From Psychrobacter immobilis (lineage in GTDB: Bacteria > Pseudomonadota > Gammaproteobacteria > Pseudomonadales > Moraxellaceae), in contig CAJGZL010000001.1 in NCBI GenBank assembly GCA_904846145.1, positions 2,542,001 through 2,606,000 of the forward strand: DNA of 64,000 bases, written 5' to 3'. Position numbers and translations under genes: made by a program. Shown piece by piece: positions 54,314 to 62,901 of this stretch (its first letter is position 1; each line of letters opens with the position of its first letter). The notes beneath the pieces were generated by a model, which saw only the letters and a program-made list of their open reading frames with translations, ran no database searches and was not told the origin of the DNA.

Positions 54314-54850
54314 AAACCGCAAATATTACGTAGGAAAAGTTTAATACCAGCTACGGTATTGTTGAGACTTATCGTGCTAGCTGTTATCGATATCGCTTTA
54401 GTCGCTTATATCATTCATATGCTAATACCTGCCAGCACAGTCAGCTATCTAGAGGTTTTCTCAGCTTACGTCCAAGCCATCACGTTAGGTATTATCAGCC
54501 ATGTGCCTGGCGGACTGGGTGTGTTTGAGCTCACGATGGTGGCCTCACTACCTAAGGTGGATAAAACCACATTATTATATGTGCTGCTATTATTCCGTAT
54601 TCTTTATTACCTTATTCCCTTTATGCTGGGGATATTATTGTTTGTCTTACATGAAGCTTATATTCGCTCAGGTTTGGATGCAAATAAAAAACGTAGAATA
54701 CTCCCTAGTGTATGGATTCCTCAGCTATTAGCTTTAGCAACAGCGGGTTTAGGTATAATCATGTTGGTAGTCAGTATTTTGCCCCCTGTGGCGAATCGGA
54801 AGCTATTACTGGGTGAGTTTATACCGATACCTATTATCGAGACCTCTTAG
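54314..54850 (+). pseudogene. mprF: mprF flippase-domain remnant
   Basis: From just after a TGA (54311) the frame reads KPQILRRKSLIPATVLLRLI, then SHVPGGLGVFELTMVASLP and GEFIPIPIIETS. This is the later part of the MprF membrane flippase domain. Roughly the first 200 residues are missing, replaced by corA. At 54848-54850 an amber TAG interrupts the frame; reading continues in the same frame as LLNTLMGFALLVLARGLYQR, where intact MprF proteins have no break. So the gene has lost its start and acquired a nonsense codon. Confidence 0.82.
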
Positions 54851-54865
54851 CTTCTCAATACACTC

Positions 54866-56461
54866 ATGGGCTTTGCCTTACTGGTACTTGCGCGTGGCTT
54901 GTATCAACGTCTCAATGGCGCATGGCATATATCAATGTGGCTATTGGGCGCGTCAATAGTGACTTTAATGGTCAAGAATTTAGAGATCGAAGTGGCAGTT
55001 ATTTGTGCCATATTGTTCGGTATGGGCTATTTTAATCGACGTTATTTCAATCGTCAGTCTCATTTGATGAGTTTACGATTAAACTCACAAACGCTCGTTT
55101 TATCATCGGTATTTTTGATTAGTCTGTTTTGGGTAGGGATGTATGTCCATCGTCACGAAGCTTATAGCCCTGATCTATGGTGGAATGTGTCAGGAGATAG
55201 CGGCGCACGATTCTTACGCTCATACGCGATGCTCGCCATCTTAACCATCGCCTATACTTTATTTAGCCTTATTCGATTTAAAAAACCATCTCCAAGCCTT
55301 CCTACGCAAATAGAGCTTGCCCAAGCTGAACAAGTTGCTCGTCAATCTTCCTATTCAGTGGCAAATTTAAGCTTATTAGGGGATAAGCAACTGCTGTTTA
55401 GTGACTCTAATAACAGCTTTATTATGTATCAAACTCAGGGGCGAAGCTGGATTGTCATGTCTGATCCCATAGGTGATAAAAGCGAATTTGGTGATTTAAT
55501 TGAGACATTCATTGCGTTATGCCAAAGCTTTGGCGGGACTTGTGTTTTTTATGAAGTCAGCAATAGATATCGTCATCTATTTAAAGAGAATGGCATACAG
55601 CTTCTAAAAATCGGTGAAGAGGCTATTGTTGACTTAGGTGCGTTTAGCCTACAAGGCAGTAAAAACTCTAAATTTCGCCAAGTTGTTAGTCGAGCTACTA
55701 AGGATGGGCTTAGCTTTGAGGTCATAGCACAACAACAAGTGCCTGAATCACTGATGGACCTAAAAGCGGTTTCTGATATCTGGCTCAAGGACAAAAAATC
55801 AGTAGAAAAAGGCTTTTCGCTTGGATATTTTGATGAGGATTACTTAAAGTATTTTGATTGCGCAGTGGTGAAATATCAAAGTGAAATCGTCGCTTTCGCT
55901 AATATATGGCAGAGCGGTCAGCTCAATGAGTTGTCTATTGATTTGATGCGTTATAAAGAGGTGCAAAATAGCGAAGGTAAAGCTATCAAAAATATGATGG
56001 ACTATCTATTTATTAGTTTGTTTATGTGGGGCAAAGAGGCGGGATTTCATTCTTTTAGTTTAGGAATGGCACCGTTTACTGGTTTTGAAGTTGAAGATAG
56101 GACGGCAGTCAAAAGCCATTCTTTAAAGGATAGTACTGCAAAAGATAATGACTCAAACGACGACGAAGCCTTAAAAACGATGAGCCAACATATTATAGAT
56201 AGTAAATATATGGAAATTCCAGCAGAAGTAGAAGCTATTGGGCCTAAATGGCGCTATGTGACCAATACCGTGACCAAATACGGTAAGACTTATTATAACT
56301 TTACGGGACTGCGTCATTTTAAAGAAAAATTCAATCCTGAGTGGGAACCGCGTTATATAGGGATTGAAACGGGACTTCGTGCAGGCATGAAACCGATTAA
56401 AGGGCTAACCGATACCACTTTACTTATCTCTGGTGGGCTAGGTAATTTGGTTAAAATTTAG
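54866..56461 (+). CDS. mprF: MprF C-terminal part: phosphatidylglycerol lysyl/alanyl transferase domain
   Basis: The 531-aa open frame continues MprF in frame after the amber codon. It has the last membrane helices (about 1-140) and a complete cytosolic GNAT-like synthase domain (QGRSWIVMSDPIGDKSEFGD, NSKFRQVVSRATKDGLSF, LSIDLMRY, GLRHFKEKFNPEWEPRYIG). The domain transfers aminoacyl groups from tRNA to phosphatidylglycerol and lowers cationic peptide binding. The ATG at 54866 has no visible Shine-Dalgarno, so expression is doubtful. Without the flippase half, any product would stay in the inner leaflet. A short acidic insert (AKDNDSNDDEALK) is present near residue 430. Confidence 0.8.
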   Translation: MGFALLVLARGLYQRLNGAWHISMWLLGASIVTLMVKNLEIEVAVICAILFGMGYFNRRYFNRQSHLMSLRLNSQTLVLSSVFLISLFWVGMYVHRHEAYSPDLWWNVSGDSGARFLRSYAMLAILTIAYTLFSLIRFKKPSPSLPTQIELAQAEQVARQSSYSVANLSLLGDKQLLFSDSNNSFIMYQTQGRSWIVMSDPIGDKSEFGDLIETFIALCQSFGGTCVFYEVSNRYRHLFKENGIQLLKIGEEAIVDLGAFSLQGSKNSKFRQVVSRATKDGLSFEVIAQQQVPESLMDLKAVSDIWLKDKKSVEKGFSLGYFDEDYLKYFDCAVVKYQSEIVAFANIWQSGQLNELSIDLMRYKEVQNSEGKAIKNMMDYLFISLFMWGKEAGFHSFSLGMAPFTGFEVEDRTAVKSHSLKDSTAKDNDSNDDEALKTMSQHIIDSKYMEIPAEVEAIGPKWRYVTNTVTKYGKTYYNFTGLRHFKEKFNPEWEPRYIGIETGLRAGMKPIKGLTDTTLLISGGLGNLVKI

Positions 56462-56536
56462 TAGCGCTCAGTTTGGTTGCATAATCTGAGCCCTCATCAG
56501 TATGGCAAGTTTGATCTGTTTATTACTTCAAGAGTA

Positions 56537-57883
56537 TTAATGATAGTGAATACTAAAAGTGCTACCTCCGGACTCATTTGCCTCATGAGTGAGCTGCCAT
56601 TCCATATGCGTCATGATACGCTGCACAATACTTAGTCCTAGGCCAGTCCCTTCTACTTTATTACTCGATGACTCAGATGAGATAGTATTATTATCTGTAT
56701 TAATACGTTCTAAACGCTTAAATCTTTCATACAGCAGCGGCATCATATCTTCTGAAATGCCAAGTCCAGTGTCTCTTACCGTTATCTTGTTGCTATCAAT
56801 AGTGATTTTTACGTCACCTTCGTCGGTGTATTGAAAAGCGTTTTTAATTAAATTACCAAGCGCCATTTTTAATAGCTCTGGTCGAACATTGACCGTGTAA
56901 TCTTGTTCAGCGACTACAGTGCAAGTGACTGATTTATATTTAAGCAAATACTTTAAGCGCTCAGCCTCATTTATAGCAATGCTATTAATAGAGGTTTGCG
57001 GGGCATCCAGTTTTTCAGGCGCACGAGAGAGTAATAATAAGGCGCTGATAATTTCAGAGGTTTCTTTTGCGGTCGTGCTGATACGATTAGTAAATTCGCT
57101 TAAATGGCTGTCATGCGCTAATTGAGAAGCCAACACTTCGGACGCGCCCATGATGAGCGTTAGCGGTGTACGCAGCTCATGGCTGACATCCCCTGTGAAT
57201 AGCTGTTCACGCTTTAGATACTGCGCTAACTTTTTGTTTTGCGCATCAATTGCCCTCGCTAATACCCCAACCTCTGAGGGCAGGTGAGTCAACTCTGCAA
57301 GATTTTGATGATCGATCTCTACTGCTTTTTTTAGATCTAATAGCGGCTTAGTAATTTGCCGAGAGGAAAACTGAGAGAAAATTATGGCAATCAGTAAGCT
57401 CAAAATCACAGCGACTCTCAATGCATTAGCAAAAATATCTTCCAATTGTTCAAATATAGCAAGAACAGGGTAGTTCGCCATCACCAGCTCAGAGTCTTCT
57501 AAGTAGGTCAAAATATACTCTTGTGCATTTTGCTCGTAGATGAAAAAATGTAGGTTAGTATTGGTGATGCCTGCTTTTGTATTTACAGTGACAGATGTCT
57601 CTTGCACCGTCTTAGTTGCTTGATCCTTTAAGCGCTCAGGCGCACTATCATAGCGATATATTTTAATTCCTGGATCGGCAATATAAATAGATTGCTCACC
57701 TTCCTTTTCTTGACTTAGCTCTAATTGCTGTAGCAGCCGCGCTTTGACCAGCTCTTGCTCCATGCGGGTTTCAGCGTACATAAAGATGCTGACGAAAGTT
57801 GCGCATAATAAAACCGCAAACACGAAGTAGGACAGCCGAAACTTATTAACGATAGAAGTTAAATTAAAAGAAGATAGAGTCAT
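56537..57883 (-). CDS. Sensor histidine kinase, ColS/PmrB-like
   Basis: The 448-aa inner-membrane kinase has helices at about 16-34 and 155-175 around a 120-residue periplasmic sensor. A short linker, His235 in GDVSHELRTPLTLI, the N box (NLIKNAFQYTD) and G boxes (DTGLGI, GTGLGLSIV) follow. The sensor contains an E-x-x-E (EDSE) near residue 128, a motif that binds Fe3+ or Zn2+ in PmrB and ColS. It is the last gene of the eptA-regulator-kinase operon, so it likely senses metal or cationic peptides and controls lipid A modification. Confidence 0.87.
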   Translation of the reverse strand: MTLSSFNLTSIVNKFRLSYFVFAVLLCATFVSIFMYAETRMEQELVKARLLQQLELSQEKEGEQSIYIADPGIKIYRYDSAPERLKDQATKTVQETSVTVNTKAGITNTNLHFFIYEQNAQEYILTYLEDSELVMANYPVLAIFEQLEDIFANALRVAVILSLLIAIIFSQFSSRQITKPLLDLKKAVEIDHQNLAELTHLPSEVGVLARAIDAQNKKLAQYLKREQLFTGDVSHELRTPLTLIMGASEVLASQLAHDSHLSEFTNRISTTAKETSEIISALLLLSRAPEKLDAPQTSINSIAINEAERLKYLLKYKSVTCTVVAEQDYTVNVRPELLKMALGNLIKNAFQYTDEGDVKITIDSNKITVRDTGLGISEDMMPLLYERFKRLERINTDNNTISSESSSNKVEGTGLGLSIVQRIMTHMEWQLTHEANESGGSTFSIHYH

Positions 57884-57965
57884 AATGGCAGTGGCTTATT
57901 TGGGTTTAACCTATGAAGTCGTTTAAACGAACGAAACATTTATCATTATAGATAATGACTAAAGC

Positions 57966-58652
57966 TTAAGCGTTATCAGGGTCAATGATCTGATAGCCAA
58001 CACCCGCTATGGTCATGATCATCGGCTCAGTGAATGGTTTATCGATTTGGGCGCGTACACCATGCATGTGCGTACGCAAGGCATCGCTACTAGGGATATC
58101 CTCACCCCATACTTTCTCCTCAAGCTCATTTTTGCTGACGACTCGAGGTGCTGCACTCATCAAAGTATTCAGTATTTTAAATCCTGTTGGCGTAAGCTTT
58201 AATGATTTGCCCTCACGAGTGATCGTATGCTGATCGGTATTTAAAGAGAGCTTACCAACGGTAATATCATGCTGGAAGTGATCATCTTGATGCCGACGGA
58301 TTAAAGCTTTAATGCGGGATTCTAATTCAACGAGCGAGAAGGGCTTCACTAAATAATCATCAGCGCCACTATCAAAACCTGCGACTTTATCTGAAATCGT
58401 ATCACGCGCCGTCAACATGAGCACAGGTGTTTTACTATGCAAATCTTCTCGAAGCGCTTTGCACAGTTTAGTGCCATCCATGCCAGGCAACATCACATCT
58501 AGTAGGATGACGTCATAACGATTGTTAGAGGCTAGCGTTAAGCCGCTAATGCCGTTATGAGCGTTATCAAGCTCGAAGCCTTTAGGCTCAAAAAAGGCAT
58601 AGATATTGGCAACGATATCAGGGTTATCTTCAACAATAAGGATCTTATACAT
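57966..58652 (-). CDS. OmpR-family response regulator of the eptA operon
   Basis: The 228-aa product has a receiver with phospho-acceptor Asp52 (VILLDVMLPGMDG) and Lys in LVKPFSL, then a winged helix (KNELEEKVWGEDIPSSDALR, THMHGVRAQIDKP). It is closer in feel to ColR/CpxR-type regulators than to the regulator at 48864. Co-transcription with eptA (44-nt gap) and the kinase (82-nt gap) resembles the Acinetobacter pmrCAB operon. Its probable operator is CTTAAC-N5-CTTAAC upstream of eptA. Confidence 0.9.
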   Translation of the reverse strand: MYKILIVEDNPDIVANIYAFFEPKGFELDNAHNGISGLTLASNNRYDVILLDVMLPGMDGTKLCKALREDLHSKTPVLMLTARDTISDKVAGFDSGADDYLVKPFSLVELESRIKALIRRHQDDHFQHDITVGKLSLNTDQHTITREGKSLKLTPTGFKILNTLMSAAPRVVSKNELEEKVWGEDIPSSDALRTHMHGVRAQIDKPFTEPMIMTIAGVGYQIIDPDNA

Positions 58653-58696
58653 AGCGGTCTCGTGCCTAAAAGCTAACAGGGATTGAAATCATAAAC

Positions 58697-60373
58697 TTAA
58701 TGAGTGGATTTAAAAAAGGATGGCGCTGCTGCTACCTCATCGGTGGTAATACCGAAAAAATTAAGTAAAGTTGGGGTAATAAAATCATGTGATACAGGCT
58801 GATTAATCATATCCGTCAAGCTGTTTTTATCAATATCATTACCCTCAGGCGACCAAATAATGATAGGAACCTGCTTTTGCGCAGCGGGTGCTATAGCGTA
58901 GGGCATACCATGCAAGTAGATATTGTTTTCACCTAAGCTCTCGCCATGATCACTAACATATACCATTACCACATCATATTCCTGCTGATAATCTTTTAGC
59001 GTATCAATAACGTTATTCAAGAAATAATCGGTATAACGAATGGCATTGTCGTAAGCGTTGATAACCGCTTGGTCATCGCATTTAGACAGCTCATTAGTCA
59101 TACAGACAGGCTGGTACTCCTCAAACTCTTTAGGGTAACGCTTAAAATAAGCGGGACCATGATTACCCATTTGATGTAATAAAATAAGCGTATCTTTGGC
59201 AGGAGCGTCTGTTTTTATAAGCTTATCAAAACCAGCTAGCATACCACTATCGCGGCACTCGTCATCACAATTTGGATTGAGATCGCTCGTCTTGAAGTCT
59301 TCAAAAGTCACTCGATCCGCCACGCCTTTAGAGCTAGAATTATTGTCACGCCAAATAACGTTTACACCTTGTTTATTGAGCGTATCTAGCACGTTTTCAT
59401 TATAGTCTGCTTCATCAGGATTATAGTCTGAACGATTGGCATAACTGAACATACAAGGCACTGAGTAAGCTGTAGAAGTACCACAAGAGCTCGCGTTTTT
59501 AAAGCTATAAATATCGGGTTGGCGGGCGAGTAGTGGCATTGTATCGCGCTGATAACCGTTCAGGCCAATATGATCCGCGCGTACCGTTTCACCTACCACG
59601 AATACCATGAGTTTAGGTTTTGCTGTACGACCATTAGCGGTGCTACGTTTGGCATCAGTGGCATGCATGATCATTGTTTCAGGGCGTCGCAGCTCAGCAG
59701 TATAATCCATTCCAAGCTTGATAACAGAATAAATAGGGGTGATAGGGTTGGCGTAACTGCGCACCATTTTATGCTGGCGAAAAAAGGTGGCGTATTGATC
59801 GCCAAAGGGCAATAAGCACACGGCTACTAAGGCAATAGCCGCTATCAAAGTGGCTGCCTTTTGCAGTATCGCGCGTCGTAAGGGAGCGTGCTTTATACGA
59901 AGCTTAGCAATAATAACAGCAGGTACAACGCCCAAGAACAGCAGCCGAATAAAAAAACTTGGTGCCATCAGTCCCATCGCTTCTGCCTGATCAGTCTGTA
60001 AGCTATTGACCAACATACTACGATCAAATATGGTGCCATAAGCATCGGTAAAATACCCACAAACAGCCGCTATCAGAACTAAAGCTATTAGCACAGGTTT
60101 GGCGATTGGTCGATAGCATAGCAACTGAATAACTAGCCACATTAAGCCAAATAATAAGCCTGTTATAGAGACTATAAAGCCAACATTCGAGCTAAAAGGA
60201 TATATGCTCAATACTTGCGCAAAAAAGCCAATATTCGCAGTGGCGACTAAATACAGCGTGATGATGATAATCAAAAAGCTAAGATTAATCTCACGATCAA
60301 AAACCTTGCTTAGATAGCTTTTCTTGGTATGAGCTTGAGTACTGTCAGCGCTAAGTGCTTGAGAGTGTAACAT
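58697..60373 (-). CDS. eptA: Lipid A phosphoethanolamine transferase (EptA/PmrC, MCR-related)
   Basis: The enzyme moves phosphoethanolamine from phosphatidylethanolamine to lipid A at the periplasmic face, lowering polymyxin binding. The 558-aa product has five N-terminal membrane helices (about 30-210) and a periplasmic alkaline-phosphatase-like domain. That domain has VVGETVRADH (metal Glu), the catalytic Thr region SCGTSTAYSVPCMFS, paired cysteines (NPNCDDECRDSG, PVCMTNELSKCDD) and VSDHGESLGENNIYLHG (metal Asp/His). The start is ATG 60373; five in-frame codons upstream begin with TTG. Moraxellaceae eptA genes are considered relatives of mobile colistin-resistance mcr genes. Confidence 0.95.
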   Translation of the reverse strand: MLHSQALSADSTQAHTKKSYLSKVFDREINLSFLIIIITLYLVATANIGFFAQVLSIYPFSSNVGFIVSITGLLFGLMWLVIQLLCYRPIAKPVLIALVLIAAVCGYFTDAYGTIFDRSMLVNSLQTDQAEAMGLMAPSFFIRLLFLGVVPAVIIAKLRIKHAPLRRAILQKAATLIAAIALVAVCLLPFGDQYATFFRQHKMVRSYANPITPIYSVIKLGMDYTAELRRPETMIMHATDAKRSTANGRTAKPKLMVFVVGETVRADHIGLNGYQRDTMPLLARQPDIYSFKNASSCGTSTAYSVPCMFSYANRSDYNPDEADYNENVLDTLNKQGVNVIWRDNNSSSKGVADRVTFEDFKTSDLNPNCDDECRDSGMLAGFDKLIKTDAPAKDTLILLHQMGNHGPAYFKRYPKEFEEYQPVCMTNELSKCDDQAVINAYDNAIRYTDYFLNNVIDTLKDYQQEYDVVMVYVSDHGESLGENNIYLHGMPYAIAPAAQKQVPIIIWSPEGNDIDKNSLTDMINQPVSHDFITPTLLNFFGITTDEVAAAPSFFKSTH

Positions 60374-60414
60374 AAGTGGACTTCTCAACAGGATGGTAAG
60401 GAATGAGATTCCCT

Positions 60415-60448
60415 ACGATAGCAAGCAGCCTGTTAAGAAGACGTTAAG
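60415..60448 (-). promoter_or_regulatory. PmrA/ColR-like operator and -10 upstream of eptA
   Basis: Minus strand: CTTAAC-GTCTT-CTTAAC (forward 60432-60448), 11 nt, then TATCGT (forward 60415-60420). Layout is identical to the dgkA upstream site. The poor -10 and lack of a -35 suit an activator-dependent promoter. Leader about 35 nt. Confidence 0.75.
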
Positions 60449-60543
60449 AGGATTGAACAAGCAGTGTCTCTTGGTACAAATATCAAAACTCTTAAAGATA
60501 GAGTATTAAGTACTAAGACGTAGCGTTGAAAAGTATTTTCACT

Positions 60544-61191
60544 TTATTCACTTGGATCAGATCCTGGCGGAAACTCATGACGTAATTGCGCGACATTGTC
60601 CGCAGTGACGATATCGGTAAAACTATTTAAATCGCTATGCACGTATTGCGTGACCGCAGCTATCTGCTCATCACTCATCATGCTTTGGAATGAAGGCATA
60701 CCGCGTAGACCGTTGATAACGGTACTAATGATATAGTACTTCGATTGCATTTTAGTATTATTAGCGAGCGCTGGATAGTAGCCTGCGCCTTGAGCGCCCA
60801 TACCGTCTTGCATATGGCAACCTGCGCAGGAATCATCATAGAGCTTCTTACCATCCGTACTAAAAAAACCTTTTTTACCTCGCAAACTATTTTCGAATTT
60901 CTTAAGCCAAGGTTGCAAGTCAATATCCGCTGCCATTAGTGGTATCGAGTCGATATCGACGATATTAGCTTGTGGCGCTCTAAGCTCGTCCTTAGACATA
61001 TACACGCCGCCCCAAGCGCCATTATTACGGCTGGCTTGATTATCAAATACGTTTTGCGCCTCTTGCAAATTAGCTAACGTCGGTGCGGTATGAGCAGTTT
61101 GCTCTTTGCTATAACGACTACAGCCAGATAAAGTGGTAGCGCTAAACGCTACGGTTATCACAGATAGAGCAAACAGGTTAGGTTTTATCAT
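60544..61191 (-). CDS. c-type cytochrome lipoprotein
   Basis: The 215-aa product has a lipoprotein signal (lipobox LSGC, Cys near 24). One haem c site CAGCH (about 121-125) lies in a class I cytochrome c domain, with the likely axial Met in RGMPSFQSMM. It would be membrane-tethered in the periplasm. It lies 63 nt downstream of the flavin amine oxidase on the same strand, so it is a good candidate for that enzyme's electron acceptor. Confidence 0.87.
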   Translation of the reverse strand: MIKPNLFALSVITVAFSATTLSGCSRYSKEQTAHTAPTLANLQEAQNVFDNQASRNNGAWGGVYMSKDELRAPQANIVDIDSIPLMAADIDLQPWLKKFENSLRGKKGFFSTDGKKLYDDSCAGCHMQDGMGAQGAGYYPALANNTKMQSKYYIISTVINGLRGMPSFQSMMSDEQIAAVTQYVHSDLNSFTDIVTADNVAQLRHEFPPGSDPSE

Positions 61192-61254
61192 TGCTATAAT
61201 CGCCTGTAAATACGTTATTAAATTACTACTAATTTGATCGGTATCTAAGGCTAA

Positions 61255-62856
61255 TTAGCCTAGACTTTTGGCTCGTTGATGTAAGCGCTTGGCCGCGTCC
61301 ATACCGGATAGTATCGCGCCTTCTTGCCATGCTGGAATATGTGAGCAGTGCTCGCCTGCTAAGACAATACGATGATCGATGGCGCATAAGGTATCGTAAT
61401 ATTGATCACGGCTGGACTCGCTCCAAATACCATAACAGCCAAGTACCCAAGGGATACGATGCCATGCCACCGAAGTACCAGAGCGGAACTCTTTGGGATA
61501 CTGGGGATGAATCTGTTTGCCATATTGCAAAGCGACATCGATACGCTGCTTAGACGTTAAACTATTAAATTTATAAGAGGCTTCCCCAAAACCATAGGCA
61601 CCGAGTAATACCCCTGAGCCTGTGTTGAACATATCTTGTGAAGGATAAGATATTTGGGTAATAGGCAAGTCAGTATAGCTAATCCCGCCATATATCCATT
61701 CATCTTCCTCCCAAAAGCGGCGCTTAAACTCTAAACCGACCTTATAAGAGCTATCGTAAGGGACGGCTGCCATGGCCTGCTTCATAGGCTCTGAGACATT
61801 AATGTCCATTTGCGTCAATATTGATAACGGAATAGTACAGATACACCAGTCAGCGCGTACGGTTTTGGCAGTGCCATCAACGTCATTAGCATCAACATAA
61901 TCAATGCTGACACCGCTATCATCTTGCTTAATTTTGGTGACTTTGGCGTTGAAGGTAATCATGTCGCGGCATTCACGAGTGAACGCATCGCCGATTTTAC
62001 CCATGCCACCGACGGGCTGAAACATCGTTGGCTGATGGACATGGACAGTATAGTCGTTATACAAATTAGCCCACATTCCTGACGCTAGTAGTTTATCCAT
62101 TGGAATAGGCGTTGAGGGCTTGGCATCGGGCATAAGACCGCCACCTGGATAGACACTGTAGCCGCGATGCTTGCTGGTTGCGTGGCTTTTGACATAGCGA
62201 TAATTATTATCAAGGACGCCCCAGCCTTTTAGACCTTCTAGCAGCTTTTCCTTGTCCTCTTTGTTTACTGTGCTATCAAGACTGCCTTTATTAACCGCTT
62301 TAGATAATAGCTCTGAGACATAACCGCGCACATCGTTTTGTACTTCGCCTAAGCGCTGCGGTGCGCCATTAAAATGATTGGTGCGATGTAGGTAGGCGCG
62401 ATCATTATTTTGGATAAAGGGCTGCAGCGCAACGTTGAACTTTTTACAATAATGAAAGACAGCATAATGATGAATCGGCAAGCGCCACGGACCGCCATTA
62501 AAATAATTACCTTTTTGAAAGTCGCAACTGACCTCCGCGCCGCCCAATTCAGTGTATTTATCTCCGCTATTAAGCGTCCAACTGCGACCGCCACCGCGAT
62601 TTTGGTACTCAAGTACCGTGACTTTATAGCCTGCTTTACGTAGCTCGTAAGCTGCTGTAAGACCCGCTAAACCAGCACCCAAAATAACGATACTAGAGCC
62701 AGCAGGCGCGCCCTTTAGCTCCATCTGCTGCTTAAAGCTAGACTCGGAGGCGAAACCCAAAGTGGTCATCGCCTGATACATCGCCGTTGCGCCAGCGGTT
62801 TTGCCAATCATTGCTAATAGTTGTCTACGCGTTGGTGCTTGAAGTGGGTCAATCAT
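61255..62856 (-). CDS. Tat-exported flavin amine oxidase/dehydrogenase
   Basis: The 533-aa product has a twin-arginine leader (PTRRQLLAMIGKTAGA). The FAD-binding motif is ILGAGLAGLTAAYELRKAGY near residue 57, followed by GGRSWTL and a C-terminal FAD clamp (LAGEHCSHIPAWQEGAILSG) as in monoamine and L-amino-acid oxidases. The amine substrate is unknown. Being exported, folded with FAD and flanked on both sides by cytochrome c genes, it may pass electrons to cytochrome c rather than oxygen, as shown for nicotine oxidoreductase NicA2. Confidence 0.85.
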   Translation of the reverse strand: MIDPLQAPTRRQLLAMIGKTAGATAMYQAMTTLGFASESSFKQQMELKGAPAGSSIVILGAGLAGLTAAYELRKAGYKVTVLEYQNRGGGRSWTLNSGDKYTELGGAEVSCDFQKGNYFNGGPWRLPIHHYAVFHYCKKFNVALQPFIQNNDRAYLHRTNHFNGAPQRLGEVQNDVRGYVSELLSKAVNKGSLDSTVNKEDKEKLLEGLKGWGVLDNNYRYVKSHATSKHRGYSVYPGGGLMPDAKPSTPIPMDKLLASGMWANLYNDYTVHVHQPTMFQPVGGMGKIGDAFTRECRDMITFNAKVTKIKQDDSGVSIDYVDANDVDGTAKTVRADWCICTIPLSILTQMDINVSEPMKQAMAAVPYDSSYKVGLEFKRRFWEEDEWIYGGISYTDLPITQISYPSQDMFNTGSGVLLGAYGFGEASYKFNSLTSKQRIDVALQYGKQIHPQYPKEFRSGTSVAWHRIPWVLGCYGIWSESSRDQYYDTLCAIDHRIVLAGEHCSHIPAWQEGAILSGMDAAKRLHQRAKSLG

Positions 62857-62901
62857 TATATATCCTTGTTGTAGAGCATTCGTCCATGACTGTATAAGTC
62901 G

